Source: Aureibacter tunicatorum
GTDB lineage: Bacteria; Bacteroidota; Bacteroidia; Cytophagales; Cyclobacteriaceae
Direction of reading: 5' to 3'
DNA: 64,000 nucleotides
Assembly: GCF_036492635.1 (NCBI RefSeq)
Contig: NZ_AP025305.1
Span: 4,234,000 to 4,297,999, forward strand
Positions 33,332 through 42,716 of this stretch are shown piece by piece (the first letter of the stretch is position 1; each line of letters starts with the position of its first letter). Under the pieces are notes generated by a model, which was not told where the DNA came from, did no database searches, and was given only the letters and a program-made list of their open reading frames with translations. Both the position numbers and the translations under genes were made by a program.

Positions 33332-34269
33332 TTTAAATTATATAAATACGCAGTCAGAGCATTGAGCTCTTCTTCAGTAAAAAGAAAATCAGGCATATGA
33401 GCGCCTGGCTTAACTTTTTGAGGGTCTCTTAGCCAATCTTTTAAACTTCCGGGACCATTTCTTAACTTGCCCCCAAGCAATGTTTCTCGACTCCCCAAAT
33501 GCGTCAAGTCAGGTCCAATCCCAGCAACAGCTCCAGTTCCTTGAATCGCATGGCAATTTGAACAGACTTTGTCTTGAAATATCTTCGCTCCTTTTTTTTG
33601 CAAAGCCGTTTGTGGTATCGAAGCTTTCTTCTTTTGATCCGCAAGCCATTTTTCGTATTCGTTTTGCTCATGAGCCACAACCAATATTCTCATCCAAGCA
33701 TGCTGGGCTCCGCAATACTCATTGCAAGCTCCGTCATAATGCCCCGGCTCCAAAGCTTGCATCCAGACATAATTCGACTGCCCAGGAATCATATCCATCT
33801 TTCTACCCAATGCAGGAACATACCAATCATGAATTACATCTTTTGACTCCAATCTGACCAAAAGTCTTTTTTCTATAGGAATATGCAGCTCATTGGCAGC
33901 CACTACACCTTCTGAGGGATAATTTATCTCCCACCACCATTGATGTCCTGTAATGATTATATCAGGCTCTTTTCCTTCTGGGATCGGTGTTTGTATCTTG
34001 TTTATTGCTCCTATAGCCAGCACCAAAAAAGAAACCACAAGCACCGATGCAAAGCCAATAGTTAAGTACTCAACCTTATGGCTTTCATGCGTATCAAAAT
34101 GTTGCTTGGAATGATCAGATACCTTGAACTTTCTTAGAATATAAAATGTAACTCCTAAAACGATTGCAAACACAAAACCTCCGGCAATAAGGAAATAGCC
34201 GAAAAGTTGTTTCATCGTTTCTGTATCCTCTGATGAGCTTTTGAAAATATGGTCAATTGATTCCCACAT
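33328..34269 (-). CDS. ctaC: Cytochrome c oxidase subunit II fused to cytochrome c (caa3 type)
   Basis: This is the electron-entry subunit. Two N-terminal helices (about 20-45 and 70-95) lead into the cupredoxin domain with GHQWWWEINYP. The CuA motif is C182-x3-C186-x3-H190-x2-M193. A C-terminal cytochrome c domain has CSNCH at 236-240 and a Met ligand in HMPDF. The fused c domain makes the enzyme caa3-type, so electrons can arrive directly from another bound heme. It is the first gene of the seven-gene oxidase-bc operon. Confidence 0.96.
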   Translation of the reverse strand: MWESIDHIFKSSSEDTETMKQLFGYFLIAGGFVFAIVLGVTFYILRKFKVSDHSKQHFDTHESHKVEYLTIGFASVLVVSFLVLAIGAINKIQTPIPEGKEPDIIITGHQWWWEINYPSEGVVAANELHIPIEKRLLVRLESKDVIHDWYVPALGRKMDMIPGQSNYVWMQALEPGHYDGACNEYCGAQHAWMRILVVAHEQNEYEKWLADQKKKASIPQTALQKKGAKIFQDKVCSNCHAIQGTGAVAGIGPDLTHLGSRETLLGGKLRNGPGSLKDWLRDPQKVKPGAHMPDFLFTEEELNALTAYLYNLK

Positions 34270-34639
34270 GAAAAATCTACACCTAATTCAAATATTTATT
34301 ACCATAAACCAATATGGCTATAGGGAAAATAGATTTATTAAATATTTTGTTTAAAAAACATTATAAAAATTAGCATCTATATTCATCCAAAGCTCATTAT
34401 TCAAAAACGTAAATACCTCAATTCCTATTAGTTACTCCCTCATTACCTTTAAAGTCAGTCATATTGAGATTGTCTAGAAAAAATTATTATCAAACTTTTC
34501 TATTAGGAGAATAAATATGTATCCGCTCTTCTTTTCGGCTTTTCGGTTATTGACCAATCTCAGAATGCAATTCTTCTGCATAAAAAAAGCCTAAAATGAA
34601 TGAATCATTTTAGGCTTTGCAATTCCAGTCAAAAACAAT
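34270..34639. other. Intergenic gap upstream of the oxidase operon
   Basis: This 370-bp gap contains the terminator of the next minus-strand gene (34582-34618) and presumably the promoter of the oxidase-bc operon, but no box fits TAnnTTTG convincingly. I see nothing else. Confidence 0.6.
34582..34618 (-). terminator. Terminator of the SpoIIE phosphatase gene
   Basis: A perfect 14-bp stem AAAGCCTAAAATGA / TCATTTTAGGCTTT with a 5-base loop is followed on the minus strand by a T-run. Confidence 0.88.
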
Positions 34640-36250
34640 TTATATTCTCATGCCAAGGACTGTAACATCATCCATTTGTTTTCCAGTTCCTTTCCAGCTA
34701 TCAAACTCACTCGCCAACTTTTCTTCTTGTTGCTTCATAGGCATTGAGGAAATTTCCTTCAACAGCAAGCACAGTTTTTTCCTCATAAATTTCCTATTGT
34801 CCGGTCCGCCAAATTGATCTTGAAAGCCATCAGTAAACATATACAAAACATCTCCTTTTTGTAGATCAATGGATTCAGCTTCAAACTCTTTTTTATTTCT
34901 TTTCGAACCTCCTAACCCTCTTTTTGTCCCTCTGAATAAAAAATCTTCATTGCCTCTTATCAATAACAAAGGGTTGTTCGCTCCACTGAAAAACACCTTA
35001 GACAAATCAGAATTAAAGCTCAGTAAAGAAATATCCATTCCATCGTCGGAGGTTTGTTCAGCACCTTCTTTGCGAAGATTACGCTTAATATCATTATCCA
35101 CCTGGGTCAACAAATTCTCAGGCTTGTTCCATTCCACCAATCTAGAAACTTTATTCAATAACTCGCTTCCAAGCATGCTCATGAACCCGCCCGGCACTCC
35201 ATGTCCAGTGCAATCAGCTACAGCCAGCATAGTCTTGCTCTCATCATTCATATACCAGTAAAAGTCTCCGCTAACAATGTCCTTTGGCTTGAACATCAAG
35301 GAAATCTCTCCAAACCTTGATTCTATATCCTTTCTTGGAGGCAACATAGCCTCTTGAATACGACGAGCATAATTGATGCTGCTCAAAATATTTTTATTCT
35401 TCTTTTTTACCTCAGCCAAGGCTTCCTTTCTGGAAATGTTTAATCTATATAGCCAGTAGGACATCCCACCGATAATACACAAAAAGAACAATATCACAGC
35501 CAGTACAACGCGATGATTATGCAATTCTTGATCTTTTTCCTTGATTACGCCAGACTTCTCGGTGATCTCTTTTGTTTGATCATCAATAAGCTCTTTCTGC
35601 ACCTCTGTTACTTTTTTTTCTTCTTTAAGCATGGCATTCACCTTATTGAATTTTTGTTCCCATGCATCAAAGGTTTTTATTCTTTTTGGAGAGCTTAGCA
35701 AGCTTTTGCTAAGTATTGCCTGTTTCCTCTCAAATATATTCTCTTGCAGTTCATAAATTAAATTATCCTCTTCATCAAAAGTAATATTGAACATAGAGGT
35801 GCCAAAAGGATAATCTTCGGTCACTATAAAAAATGGGACCTCATCTCCCAATCTATCTTGCAAGTCTCCAAATTTCACTTTTTCATCAGCGGATAAGTAA
35901 AGCAAATTCACTGGCTTTACTTTTTTATATCTTCTAAAATGAAAAAACTCAACGGATTTGCCATTGACTTTCAAGCCGTTTTCATTCTTTTCTTCCAACA
36001 GCTTGAACAAGCTCTTAATCTCTCTGGATCGGCCTAATAAACCAATCTTATAAGTGCTGCCCAAATCTTGAGAAAACTGCACATCCTTAGCCAATTGAAA
36101 AATAAAATCCGCTTTTTTTTCCAACATCTTTTCTTCATCGGCAGAGCCAAGAGCTTGAAAAGAAATTGTAAATAAAAAAAGCGGAAGAATAACTAATATT
36201 AAAAAATGTCTAACCTTAACGAATAAAAAATTTTCTTCTTTCAATTTCAT
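34640..36250 (-). CDS. YfiR-like sensor fused to SpoIIE-type PP2C phosphatase
   Basis: This is a membrane signalling protein. A signal/anchor segment (about residues 10-32) precedes a periplasmic YfiR-like (DUF4154) domain (about 40-185) containing YKIGLLGRSREIKSLF. A charged coiled coil (about 205-245), a transmembrane helix (about 250-272) and a cytosolic SpoIIE/PP2C serine phosphatase (about 300-536) follow. Metal-binding acids are present in DIVSGDFYW, ADCTGHGVPGG, SDDGMDISLL, TDGFQDQFGG and QMDDVTVLG, so it should be active. SpoIIE-type phosphatases usually act on STAS-domain anti-sigma antagonists. ATG 36250 is preferred over the in-frame GTG at 36259. Confidence 0.9.
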   Translation of the reverse strand: MKLKEENFLFVKVRHFLILVILPLFLFTISFQALGSADEEKMLEKKADFIFQLAKDVQFSQDLGSTYKIGLLGRSREIKSLFKLLEEKNENGLKVNGKSVEFFHFRRYKKVKPVNLLYLSADEKVKFGDLQDRLGDEVPFFIVTEDYPFGTSMFNITFDEEDNLIYELQENIFERKQAILSKSLLSSPKRIKTFDAWEQKFNKVNAMLKEEKKVTEVQKELIDDQTKEITEKSGVIKEKDQELHNHRVVLAVILFFLCIIGGMSYWLYRLNISRKEALAEVKKKNKNILSSINYARRIQEAMLPPRKDIESRFGEISLMFKPKDIVSGDFYWYMNDESKTMLAVADCTGHGVPGGFMSMLGSELLNKVSRLVEWNKPENLLTQVDNDIKRNLRKEGAEQTSDDGMDISLLSFNSDLSKVFFSGANNPLLLIRGNEDFLFRGTKRGLGGSKRNKKEFEAESIDLQKGDVLYMFTDGFQDQFGGPDNRKFMRKKLCLLLKEISSMPMKQQEEKLASEFDSWKGTGKQMDDVTVLGMRI

Positions 36251-36434
36251 ATTTCCCACTATTCAACTTCTGTTTTAATCTGTTATTGAAAATAGATATT
36301 ATTGAAATCAATATGAAAATTTTAAAAAATAAATTAAAATTAAATAAATAATTTACAGCAAAAAGTGCCATTAATAACAAGAATAGCCAAATAAGCTTAA
36401 AAATAGAGTTTCCAATATTTGGCTTTAAGCGCAT
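36216..36434 (-). CDS. Small hydrophobic membrane protein (hypothetical)
   Basis: I do not recognise this 72-residue frame. It starts 5 bp after the stop of the upstream unknown gene, encodes two hydrophobic helices (about 10-30 and 35-49) and a basic tail, and ends 35 bp inside the SpoIIE gene. The position suggests translational coupling in a three-gene unit. Because T-rich DNA often produces hydrophobic frames by chance, it may not be expressed. Confidence 0.4.
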   Translation of the reverse strand: MRLKPNIGNSIFKLIWLFLLLMALFAVNYLFNFNLFFKIFILISIISIFNNRLKQKLNSGKYEIERRKFFIR

Positions 36435-36439
36435 GTAGC

Positions 36440-37015
36440 CTAAAGCCAGCTATGTTGCTGTGTCACGCTTCCAAAAATCTCTATTCTCTGCTCTTCGATT
36501 ACAACGAACCCTTCTGCCAAACCATCTTGAATAGCATAAACCGTATTAGACTCAGCAGGCTTCACCCAAGCTTCATTAGACTTTTGATGCCTATTTTCCA
36601 AAAATAAATCCACAGCAAAACCATTCTCTTTGTCTTCCAGTCTCAACTCAAGCAACAATGAATTGATCGCTCTTAAGCTGCAAAAATCTCCTATCCTCAA
36701 ACCAAACGGATCATCATGATGATTCAAGGCATTGACTTCAGCAGCCTTGCAGTCCTTCTTCAGACTTGCCTCACCGTTTTGAGAATATTCATAGCAAACT
36801 CCCGGCTTCAATACGCCATCTTTTTCCTTCAAAACATAAATCTCTACAATCAAGATTTCTCCATTCTCGCCATTCACCTCTGTCTTCCAAGATTCTTTCT
36901 GGCCTGACATCAAATCGTCTATCACCGCAACATTTTTTTTCGAAAGCGAAGGCCTTTTTTTATCAAGTTCATAAGAATCCATTACCGTATTTAAAAAATC
37001 AATATATCCCTCCAT
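36440..37015 (-). CDS. Hypothetical protein, 191 aa, cytosolic
   Basis: Not recognised. No signal peptide or membrane segment. The composition is acidic, with a predicted mixed alpha/beta pattern: an N-terminal helical part (MEGYIDFLNTVMDSYEL), then strands such as EILIVEIYVL, and a second half with LRIGDFCSLRAINSLLLELRL and GFVVIEEQRIEIFG. It heads a possible three-gene unit with the small membrane protein and the YfiR-SpoIIE phosphatase, so it may be part of that signalling route (inference from position). Confidence 0.6.
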   Translation of the reverse strand: MEGYIDFLNTVMDSYELDKKRPSLSKKNVAVIDDLMSGQKESWKTEVNGENGEILIVEIYVLKEKDGVLKPGVCYEYSQNGEASLKKDCKAAEVNALNHHDDPFGLRIGDFCSLRAINSLLLELRLEDKENGFAVDLFLENRHQKSNEAWVKPAESNTVYAIQDGLAEGFVVIEEQRIEIFGSVTQQHSWL

Positions 37016-37185
37016 AAAAAATGTATTTATTTTAAAAATTCACCAATAAACAGTCGTTTGTATTTCATATTACGATTATTGGAGAAGAAAAGCCACTCAA
37101 TATTTCTCTAAAAATCTGATTCCGATCAAATTCTAAAAATACTCATTAGCTATTCGGATTTTGTTATAATCATTGTATGGGAATT

Positions 37186-37217
37186 AAAAAAGCCATCCAA
37201 ATAATCTGGATGGCTTT
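37186..37217 (-). terminator. Terminator of nqrF
   Basis: An 11-bp perfect stem AAAGCCATCCA / TGGATGGCTTT is followed on the minus strand by a T-run, about 30 bp after the stop codon. Confidence 0.88.
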
Positions 37218-37247
37218 AGCATTAATATAAGTATAAAATTCTTTGGA

Positions 37248-38546
37248 TTAACCTCCGAAGTCGTCAAATCTGATATTTTCTGGTGGCACACCTAGATCAT
37301 CCAACATCTTCAATACAGCGGCATTCATCATTGGAGGTCCACATAGATAAAACTCAACTTCGTCAAGCTCTTCGTGATCCTTCAAATAGTTATCATAAAG
37401 CGCTTGGTGAATGAAACCTGTATAACCGTCACCGTCTTTGTCGCTTAACTGCTTCTTAATTTTCCAGTTGTCTTCAGGAAGAGGCTCAGAAAGAGCGATG
37501 TTGAATTGGAAATTAGGAAATTCATCTTCGATCTTACGGAAGTGGTCAACATAGAACAATTCCTTCTTCGAACGACCACCATACCAATACTGCACTCTAC
37601 GTCCTGTTTTTTCCGTATGGAACAAGTGGAAGATTTGCGCTCTCAATGGAGCCATACCTGCACCACCACCGATATAAACCATTTCTCTTTCTGTCGGGTT
37701 GATAGAGAATTCTCCGTAAGGTCCTGAAACCATTACTTTATCTCCCGGCTTTCTAGAGAATACATATGAAGAACAAATACCTGGATTAACATCCATGAAT
37801 CTATTGCTAGTTCTATCCCATGGCGGAGTCGCGATACGAATAGTCAACATTACGATGCTACCTTCAGCAGGGTGATTCGCCATAGAGTATGCTCTATAGA
37901 TAGGCTCGTCATTTTTCATCACTAGATCCCACATACCGAAGTTGTCCCAATCCGACTGGTAAACGTCAGAAGGGTGATTCAACTCTGGCTTAGGAGTGAT
38001 ATCCATATCCTTAAAGTTAACAGTGATCTCCGGCACGTCAATCTGGATGTATCCACCAGCTTCGAAATCCATCGTCTCCCCTTCAGGAAGCTTCACTACG
38101 AACTCTTTGATAAATGTAGAAACGTTATAGTTAGAAACAACTTCGCATTCCCACTTCTTGATACCAAACACCTCCTCAGGAATCTGAATATCCATGTCAT
38201 TCTTAACTTTGACCTGACATGAAAGACGCACTTTCTCTTTTTGTTCAGTACGGCTCAAGTGTCCCTCTTCAGTAGGCAACACATCTCCGCCACCATCAAG
38301 AACTTGGCATTTACACATCGCGCAAGTACCTCCACCACCACAAGCGGACGGCAAGAATATCTTTTGCGCAGATAGTGTGTTTAGTAGCGTTGACCCTGCT
38401 GCTGTGACGATTTCTTTTTCGCCATTGATAGTGATCTTAACATCTCCTGATTGCACCAACTTGGATTGAGCAAACAACAAGATCACTACTAGCATAAGGA
38501 TAATCAACGTAAACGCTACTATCGCAGTGATAATAATTGAAGTCAT
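37248..38546 (-). CDS. nqrF: Na+-translocating NADH:quinone reductase subunit F
   Basis: This is the NADH-oxidising subunit of Na+-NQR. An N-terminal membrane helix (about 4-27) precedes a plant-type [2Fe-2S] domain with [13 protein letters not shown] and a distal RLSCQ cysteine. An FAD-binding RAYSMAN motif (about residue 236) and an NAD-binding part ([24 protein letters not shown], ending FDDFGG) follow. It is 432 residues, slightly longer than proteobacterial NqrF. The usual nqrABCDE genes are not adjacent: accD precedes it and an unrelated gene follows. Confidence 0.95.
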   Translation of the reverse strand: MTSIIITAIVAFTLIILMLVVILLFAQSKLVQSGDVKITINGEKEIVTAAGSTLLNTLSAQKIFLPSACGGGGTCAMCKCQVLDGGGDVLPTEEGHLSRTEQKEKVRLSCQVKVKNDMDIQIPEEVFGIKKWECEVVSNYNVSTFIKEFVVKLPEGETMDFEAGGYIQIDVPEITVNFKDMDITPKPELNHPSDVYQSDWDNFGMWDLVMKNDEPIYRAYSMANHPAEGSIVMLTIRIATPPWDRTSNRFMDVNPGICSSYVFSRKPGDKVMVSGPYGEFSINPTEREMVYIGGGAGMAPLRAQIFHLFHTEKTGRRVQYWYGGRSKKELFYVDHFRKIEDEFPNFQFNIALSEPLPEDNWKIKKQLSDKDGDGYTGFIHQALYDNYLKDHEELDEVEFYLCGPPMMNAAVLKMLDDLGVPPENIRFDDFGG

Positions 38547-38641
38547 TTAACTATAATGTTAAAATGGTTAGTAATTAAATTAAAATAAATATTTTAATAG
38601 AGGCTAAGCCTCGCATTCTACAACTCAAATTCCGTGACAAA

Positions 38642-39484
38642 CTAAAATCCCAGCATAGATAGCAATGAAGCTATTTTTGATTTCAACTCTCTTCTGTCAA
38701 CTATGAAATCCAAAAATCCATGCTCCAACAAGAATTCCGATCTTTGGAAACCTTTTGGAAGATCTTTTCCTATTGTTTCTCTGATCACCCTTGGACCAGC
38801 AAATCCGATCAAAGCGTTAGGCTCTGCGATATTGAAGTCACCCAACATAGCGTATGAAGCTGTAACTCCACCCGTCGTAGGGTCAGTCATCAAAGAAATA
38901 TAAGGGATCTTCGCTTCGCTAAGCTGAGCAAGCTTCGCTGAAGTTTTAGCCATCTGCATCAATGAAAGTCCTGCTTCCATCATACGAGCTCCTCCCGACT
39001 TTGAAATCATCATAAACGGTATATTGTTTTTCAAAGAGTACTCGATACCTCTAGCAATCTTCTCTCCAACAACAGATCCCATAGATCCGCCAATAAAGCT
39101 AAAATCCATGCAAGACACCACCAAGTCATGGCCATTTACTTTGCCAACGCCTGTTCTTACAGCATCCTTAAGTCCTGTTTTCTTCTGAGAAGCTTCGATT
39201 CTCTTAGGATAAGGTTTTGTGTCTTGGAACTCAAGCGGATTCGCAGAACTCATCTCAGCATCCAATTCCTCGAATTCGTCGTTGTCAAACAATATTTCAA
39301 AATACTCCTTGGAGCCTATTCTCACGTGGTAATTATCATCAGGACATACATAAGCATTCTGCTGCAATTCGCGTGTATGCAGAATTTTTCCACTTGGTGA
39401 CTTGTACCATAATCCTTCCGGCAAATCTTTTTTGTCCGATGTAGGCGTCTGTATTCCTTTGTCTTTTCTATTAAACCAAGCCAT
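38642..39484 (-). CDS. accD: Acetyl-CoA carboxylase carboxyltransferase subunit beta (zinc ligands lost)
   Basis: This is the beta subunit of the carboxyltransferase that makes malonyl-CoA for fatty acid synthesis (cytosolic, with AccA). The crotonase-like core is intact: [48 protein letters not shown] and [11 protein letters not shown]. The N-terminal zinc finger, normally CxxC-x(17-20)-CxxC, has become YKSPSGK ... YVCPDDNYH, so only one of four cysteines remains. 280 residues is normal. It is transcribed upstream of nqrF with a 95-bp gap; co-transcription is unproven. Confidence 0.95.
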   Translation of the reverse strand: MAWFNRKDKGIQTPTSDKKDLPEGLWYKSPSGKILHTRELQQNAYVCPDDNYHVRIGSKEYFEILFDNDEFEELDAEMSSANPLEFQDTKPYPKRIEASQKKTGLKDAVRTGVGKVNGHDLVVSCMDFSFIGGSMGSVVGEKIARGIEYSLKNNIPFMMISKSGGARMMEAGLSLMQMAKTSAKLAQLSEAKIPYISLMTDPTTGGVTASYAMLGDFNIAEPNALIGFAGPRVIRETIGKDLPKGFQRSEFLLEHGFLDFIVDRRELKSKIASLLSMLGF

Positions 39485-39643
39485 TTTTTTTCTTTTATCT
39501 TACAACTCTAAGCTCTCCGATACATCATATTATTCGCATCTGAGCCAATATCCTTTAAAAAGGCAAATATATCCATAATTTTCGATTCAACAAGGGAAAA
39601 TTCCTGCTAATAGGAAACTCTTGAGCCATGTGTTTATTTCGCA

Positions 39644-39684
39644 AAAAACAAGGAGTTCCATTATTGATATAATGAAACTCCTTT
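39644..39684 (-). terminator. Probable terminator of the TonB-receptor gene
   Basis: A 15-bp stem (AAGGAGTT(C)CATTAT / ATAATG(A)AACTCCTT, one mismatch) with a TGAT loop is followed on the minus strand by GTTTTTT. It lies about 100 bp after the stop codon. Confidence 0.65.
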
Positions 39685-39782
39685 AAGTTCTTAATATACA
39701 CCTATTAAGTGAAGAAATCATGAATAAGCGTCCTCTCTAAAGCATAACACTTAATCATAAGCTAGAAACCATTTTCCATCTA

Positions 39783-42014
39783 TTATTCAAGCAATCTCCA
39801 TCTCAAGCCAGCGTAAATCATTGTTCCTGTAATCGGTCCCCAATTCATAGAGGCATCGAAATTATCACCAAAAGGATCTTCAGAGGACAATATTGGGTTT
39901 TCTTGTTTATAATTGGTTAAATTTTCCCCTCCAAGATAGAACTCCAGTTTATCTTTAGGTGCATAGCTTATTTGCGCATTCATCGTAAAGTAGGAAGGCG
40001 AAGTATCATCCAGTCGATAAGCTTCTGGATTTTCAGTAGTATGAGGCAATCTTTTGCTGCCTATATAATTCCCCGTCCAATCAATCTTAACTTTGTCCTG
40101 AAACAAACTATAGCCTAAGTTCAAAAAGTATCTATGCTTAGCGACTAAAGGCACTTGCTCTAACTCTCCATTGAAAGTCGTCGTGACATCGTAATATTTA
40201 TATGCTGTCTTAACACTCAAATCACTTAGTGGTGAAAAAGCCAACTCCGCTTGAAAGCTATGCGCTCCAGCATCTCCGTCCAAGTTGGAAAAAATCACCT
40301 TGCTAGCATCAGTATCCATATCGACCACGAGTTGATTTTCGAAAAAAGTATAATAATAGTCCATGACAAATGAAGCCGAACTTCCAAACATCGAAAACTC
40401 TTGTTGCAAACTCGTTCCAAAGTTCCAAGAAACTTCTTGATCCAAGTCGTTCATCACAACATCTCGACTTGACACCAATACTTGCGTGTTTTCAGCGATT
40501 GGATTCGGAGTTCTTACACCTTTTCCAGCATTCGCTCTCAACACCGTATTCTCTGCAGCATTGTATTTCAAATGCAATCTCGGTATAAACTGACCACCAT
40601 AAAGGCTGTTGTAATCATATCTTGCGCTTGCTACGCTGGAGAACTTTTGATTAAACGAATGAGTCCACTCTCCATATGCTCCGTAAACTCTTTCCACACG
40701 GTCAAGGTATAAATAATCTCCTTCGGAATCCAAGCTCCCCAATTGCTCGTCAAATTGGTCAAAAGAATAATTCACTCCAACCTTCAACTGATCAAGTCCG
40801 TAGTTCATCTTCTTGATGACAAATCCGTTAAAGAAAGCTGAAAATTGATCAGCATCATAGTCTCTTCGACCATAATAGCTTTCCAGTTCAGTATAATCCA
40901 AATTATAAAATACAGCAGCTTGCCAATCAGAATTTCCAAAAAGGTCATTAAAACCACTTTTACCAAAAAAGCTGGCTTTATTAGTCTTGGAATAAATACC
41001 ATACAAATCAGACGAACTATGATTCATTGATTTGTCATAACCCAACTGACCTCCTACTTTTTCATCGGTCAAGACTTGAAAGTTCCAGTTAGAAACAAAT
41101 TTATCACTCTTATACTTCCAGCGATTAAGCACATTGAAGTTTTTGCTTTTAGGCAAATCCATGAAGCCGTCATTGTTTCCTTCCAGCTCATTCCCCATAT
41201 AATCGCCATGAATAAGCAATGAGCTGCTTAGTTTATCGTTCAAATTTGTCGATGTATGTATGTTGGCTTCCATTCTACCAAACGAGTTCCCATACAAATT
41301 GAAATAAAGGCCTTCTGTATTTTCCGCTTGAATCAATCGAACATTGATTTGACCAGTCATTGCCTCATAACTATTCTCAATGGAACCTGCACCCTTGCTA
41401 ACATCTATGCTTTCCACCCAAGTCCCCGGAATATACGACAATCCATATGGAGCGCTCAGTCCTCTTAATGAAGGAATATTCTCCACTTGCAATTGGGTAT
41501 ATTTTCCTGAAAGACCTAAAAATCGAATTTTCTTGGATCCCGTAGCCGCGTCGCTTTGACCAACATCCACCGAAGCATTTGTTTCAAAGCTTTCCGACAG
41601 ATCGCAACATGCAGCCTTTTTCAACTCGCTTGACGTTATCGTTTCTACTTGCGAAGTTTCAAGTTTATCCATATAAGTTGTGCTCCCTTTCACTACAACT
41701 TCGTCAAGTCCAAGTCCAGCCTTCATCATCACATGCATTTCCTGCTTTCCACCAAAGACTAGACTTTGCTCCTCAAACCCGATAAAACTAACTACAATGG
41801 TATCTCCTATATCAAGACTCTCCCACATTATCATTCCATCGGCATTCGATACTTGAATATCCCCATTTGATTTGTTAATCGCATTCGCTCCCGCCAAACT
41901 TTCCTTTTTTTCATCCATAATGTGCATCATTACTTTGGATGATTGAGCACTAGCATTAAGATTCAACATTGTCACAAATAACAATGATGCTAATATTCTA
42001 AATATATAATTCAT
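39783..42014 (-). CDS. TonB-dependent receptor with carboxypeptidase-regulatory domain
   Basis: This is an outer-membrane active-transport barrel. The signal peptide (to about residue 23, ASAQ) is followed by a CarboxypepD_reg-like beta domain (about 27-100), a plug (about 110-235, with the conserved ELKKAACCDLSESFETN and GKYTQLQVENIPSLRGL stretches) and a 22-strand barrel to the end. The KAACCDLSESFETN subfamily is widespread in Bacteroidota, often beside metal-handling genes. Here the upstream neighbour is a cysteine-rich HYC_CC_PP-type protein. Copper or another heavy metal is therefore the best guess for the cargo (inference), though a siderophore is possible. Confidence 0.88.
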   Translation of the reverse strand: MNYIFRILASLLFVTMLNLNASAQSSKVMMHIMDEKKESLAGANAINKSNGDIQVSNADGMIMWESLDIGDTIVVSFIGFEEQSLVFGGKQEMHVMMKAGLGLDEVVVKGSTTYMDKLETSQVETITSSELKKAACCDLSESFETNASVDVGQSDAATGSKKIRFLGLSGKYTQLQVENIPSLRGLSAPYGLSYIPGTWVESIDVSKGAGSIENSYEAMTGQINVRLIQAENTEGLYFNLYGNSFGRMEANIHTSTNLNDKLSSSLLIHGDYMGNELEGNNDGFMDLPKSKNFNVLNRWKYKSDKFVSNWNFQVLTDEKVGGQLGYDKSMNHSSSDLYGIYSKTNKASFFGKSGFNDLFGNSDWQAAVFYNLDYTELESYYGRRDYDADQFSAFFNGFVIKKMNYGLDQLKVGVNYSFDQFDEQLGSLDSEGDYLYLDRVERVYGAYGEWTHSFNQKFSSVASARYDYNSLYGGQFIPRLHLKYNAAENTVLRANAGKGVRTPNPIAENTQVLVSSRDVVMNDLDQEVSWNFGTSLQQEFSMFGSSASFVMDYYYTFFENQLVVDMDTDASKVIFSNLDGDAGAHSFQAELAFSPLSDLSVKTAYKYYDVTTTFNGELEQVPLVAKHRYFLNLGYSLFQDKVKIDWTGNYIGSKRLPHTTENPEAYRLDDTSPSYFTMNAQISYAPKDKLEFYLGGENLTNYKQENPILSSEDPFGDNFDASMNWGPITGTMIYAGLRWRLLE

Positions 42015-42232
42015 GTATTTTTCTCTTAACTATTCCGAAACCAAAAGGCATGCTTGACTAAAGCCGACACGGCTAAGTCATAATCATAACATTACCTTTT
42101 ACTATAAAATTTGCGATGAAATATCGCGAAGATGTCTTAGCATTAACATGTTCAAATAATTGAAATGCGAAAAATCACACCTTAAAAAAGACAATGCTAA
42201 GCTCCTCTGAAAAGAGGATGTAAGAGAATATT

Positions 42233-42655
42233 CTAAATTAAATATGTGCAGTATGCGGCTAGCATTCCTCTACCATGCAACTTGGGGGGAGGAGAGCTAT
42301 CAGAAAACCCATTGATATAATCAGCTTCAACTGCCAAATTCGCTACTAAATCGCTAAAGGAGAAAGCTGGTATAAAATAAAGTGAAAAGTCAAATCCCGT
42401 GAATTGTTGAAAAAAATCAAACTTCACTCCCCAATATTCGGAAGTAAAATGACAACAACCGCCTGAATGGCAAGAGTCTGTTGAAGTGAAAACTGTAACT
42501 TCTTCAGTTGTTCCACAACAACCACTGGCTTCAGTAAACAATGAATAATCCGCAGAGCCTCCGCATATATGGCCGAATTCAGCCACTCCAATTGTTCCCG
42601 CCAACACGAAAACAATCACAAATACGGACAATATGGTACGGAAAATTCTCAACAT
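42233..42655 (-). CDS. HYC_CC_PP-type cysteine-rich exported protein
   Basis: A short exported protein with an N-terminal hydrophobic signal (about 5-25) and clustered metal-binding-like residues: GHICGG, GCCG, CHSGGCCH, and a C-terminal SPPPKL. The (H)xC - CC - CC - PP order fits the Bacteroidota HYC_CC_PP family, whose genes commonly stand next to TonB-dependent receptors. It precedes the receptor by 218 bp on the same strand. Biochemical role unknown; a periplasmic metal-binding partner of the receptor is plausible. Confidence 0.7.
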   Translation of the reverse strand: MLRIFRTILSVFVIVFVLAGTIGVAEFGHICGGSADYSLFTEASGCCGTTEEVTVFTSTDSCHSGGCCHFTSEYWGVKFDFFQQFTGFDFSLYFIPAFSFSDLVANLAVEADYINGFSDSSPPPKLHGRGMLAAYCTYLI

Positions 42656-42716
42656 TCAATTTTTCTACTATAGGTTACCATTGCAAGATACGAAATTATT
42701 CAGCGAAAAGTTATAG

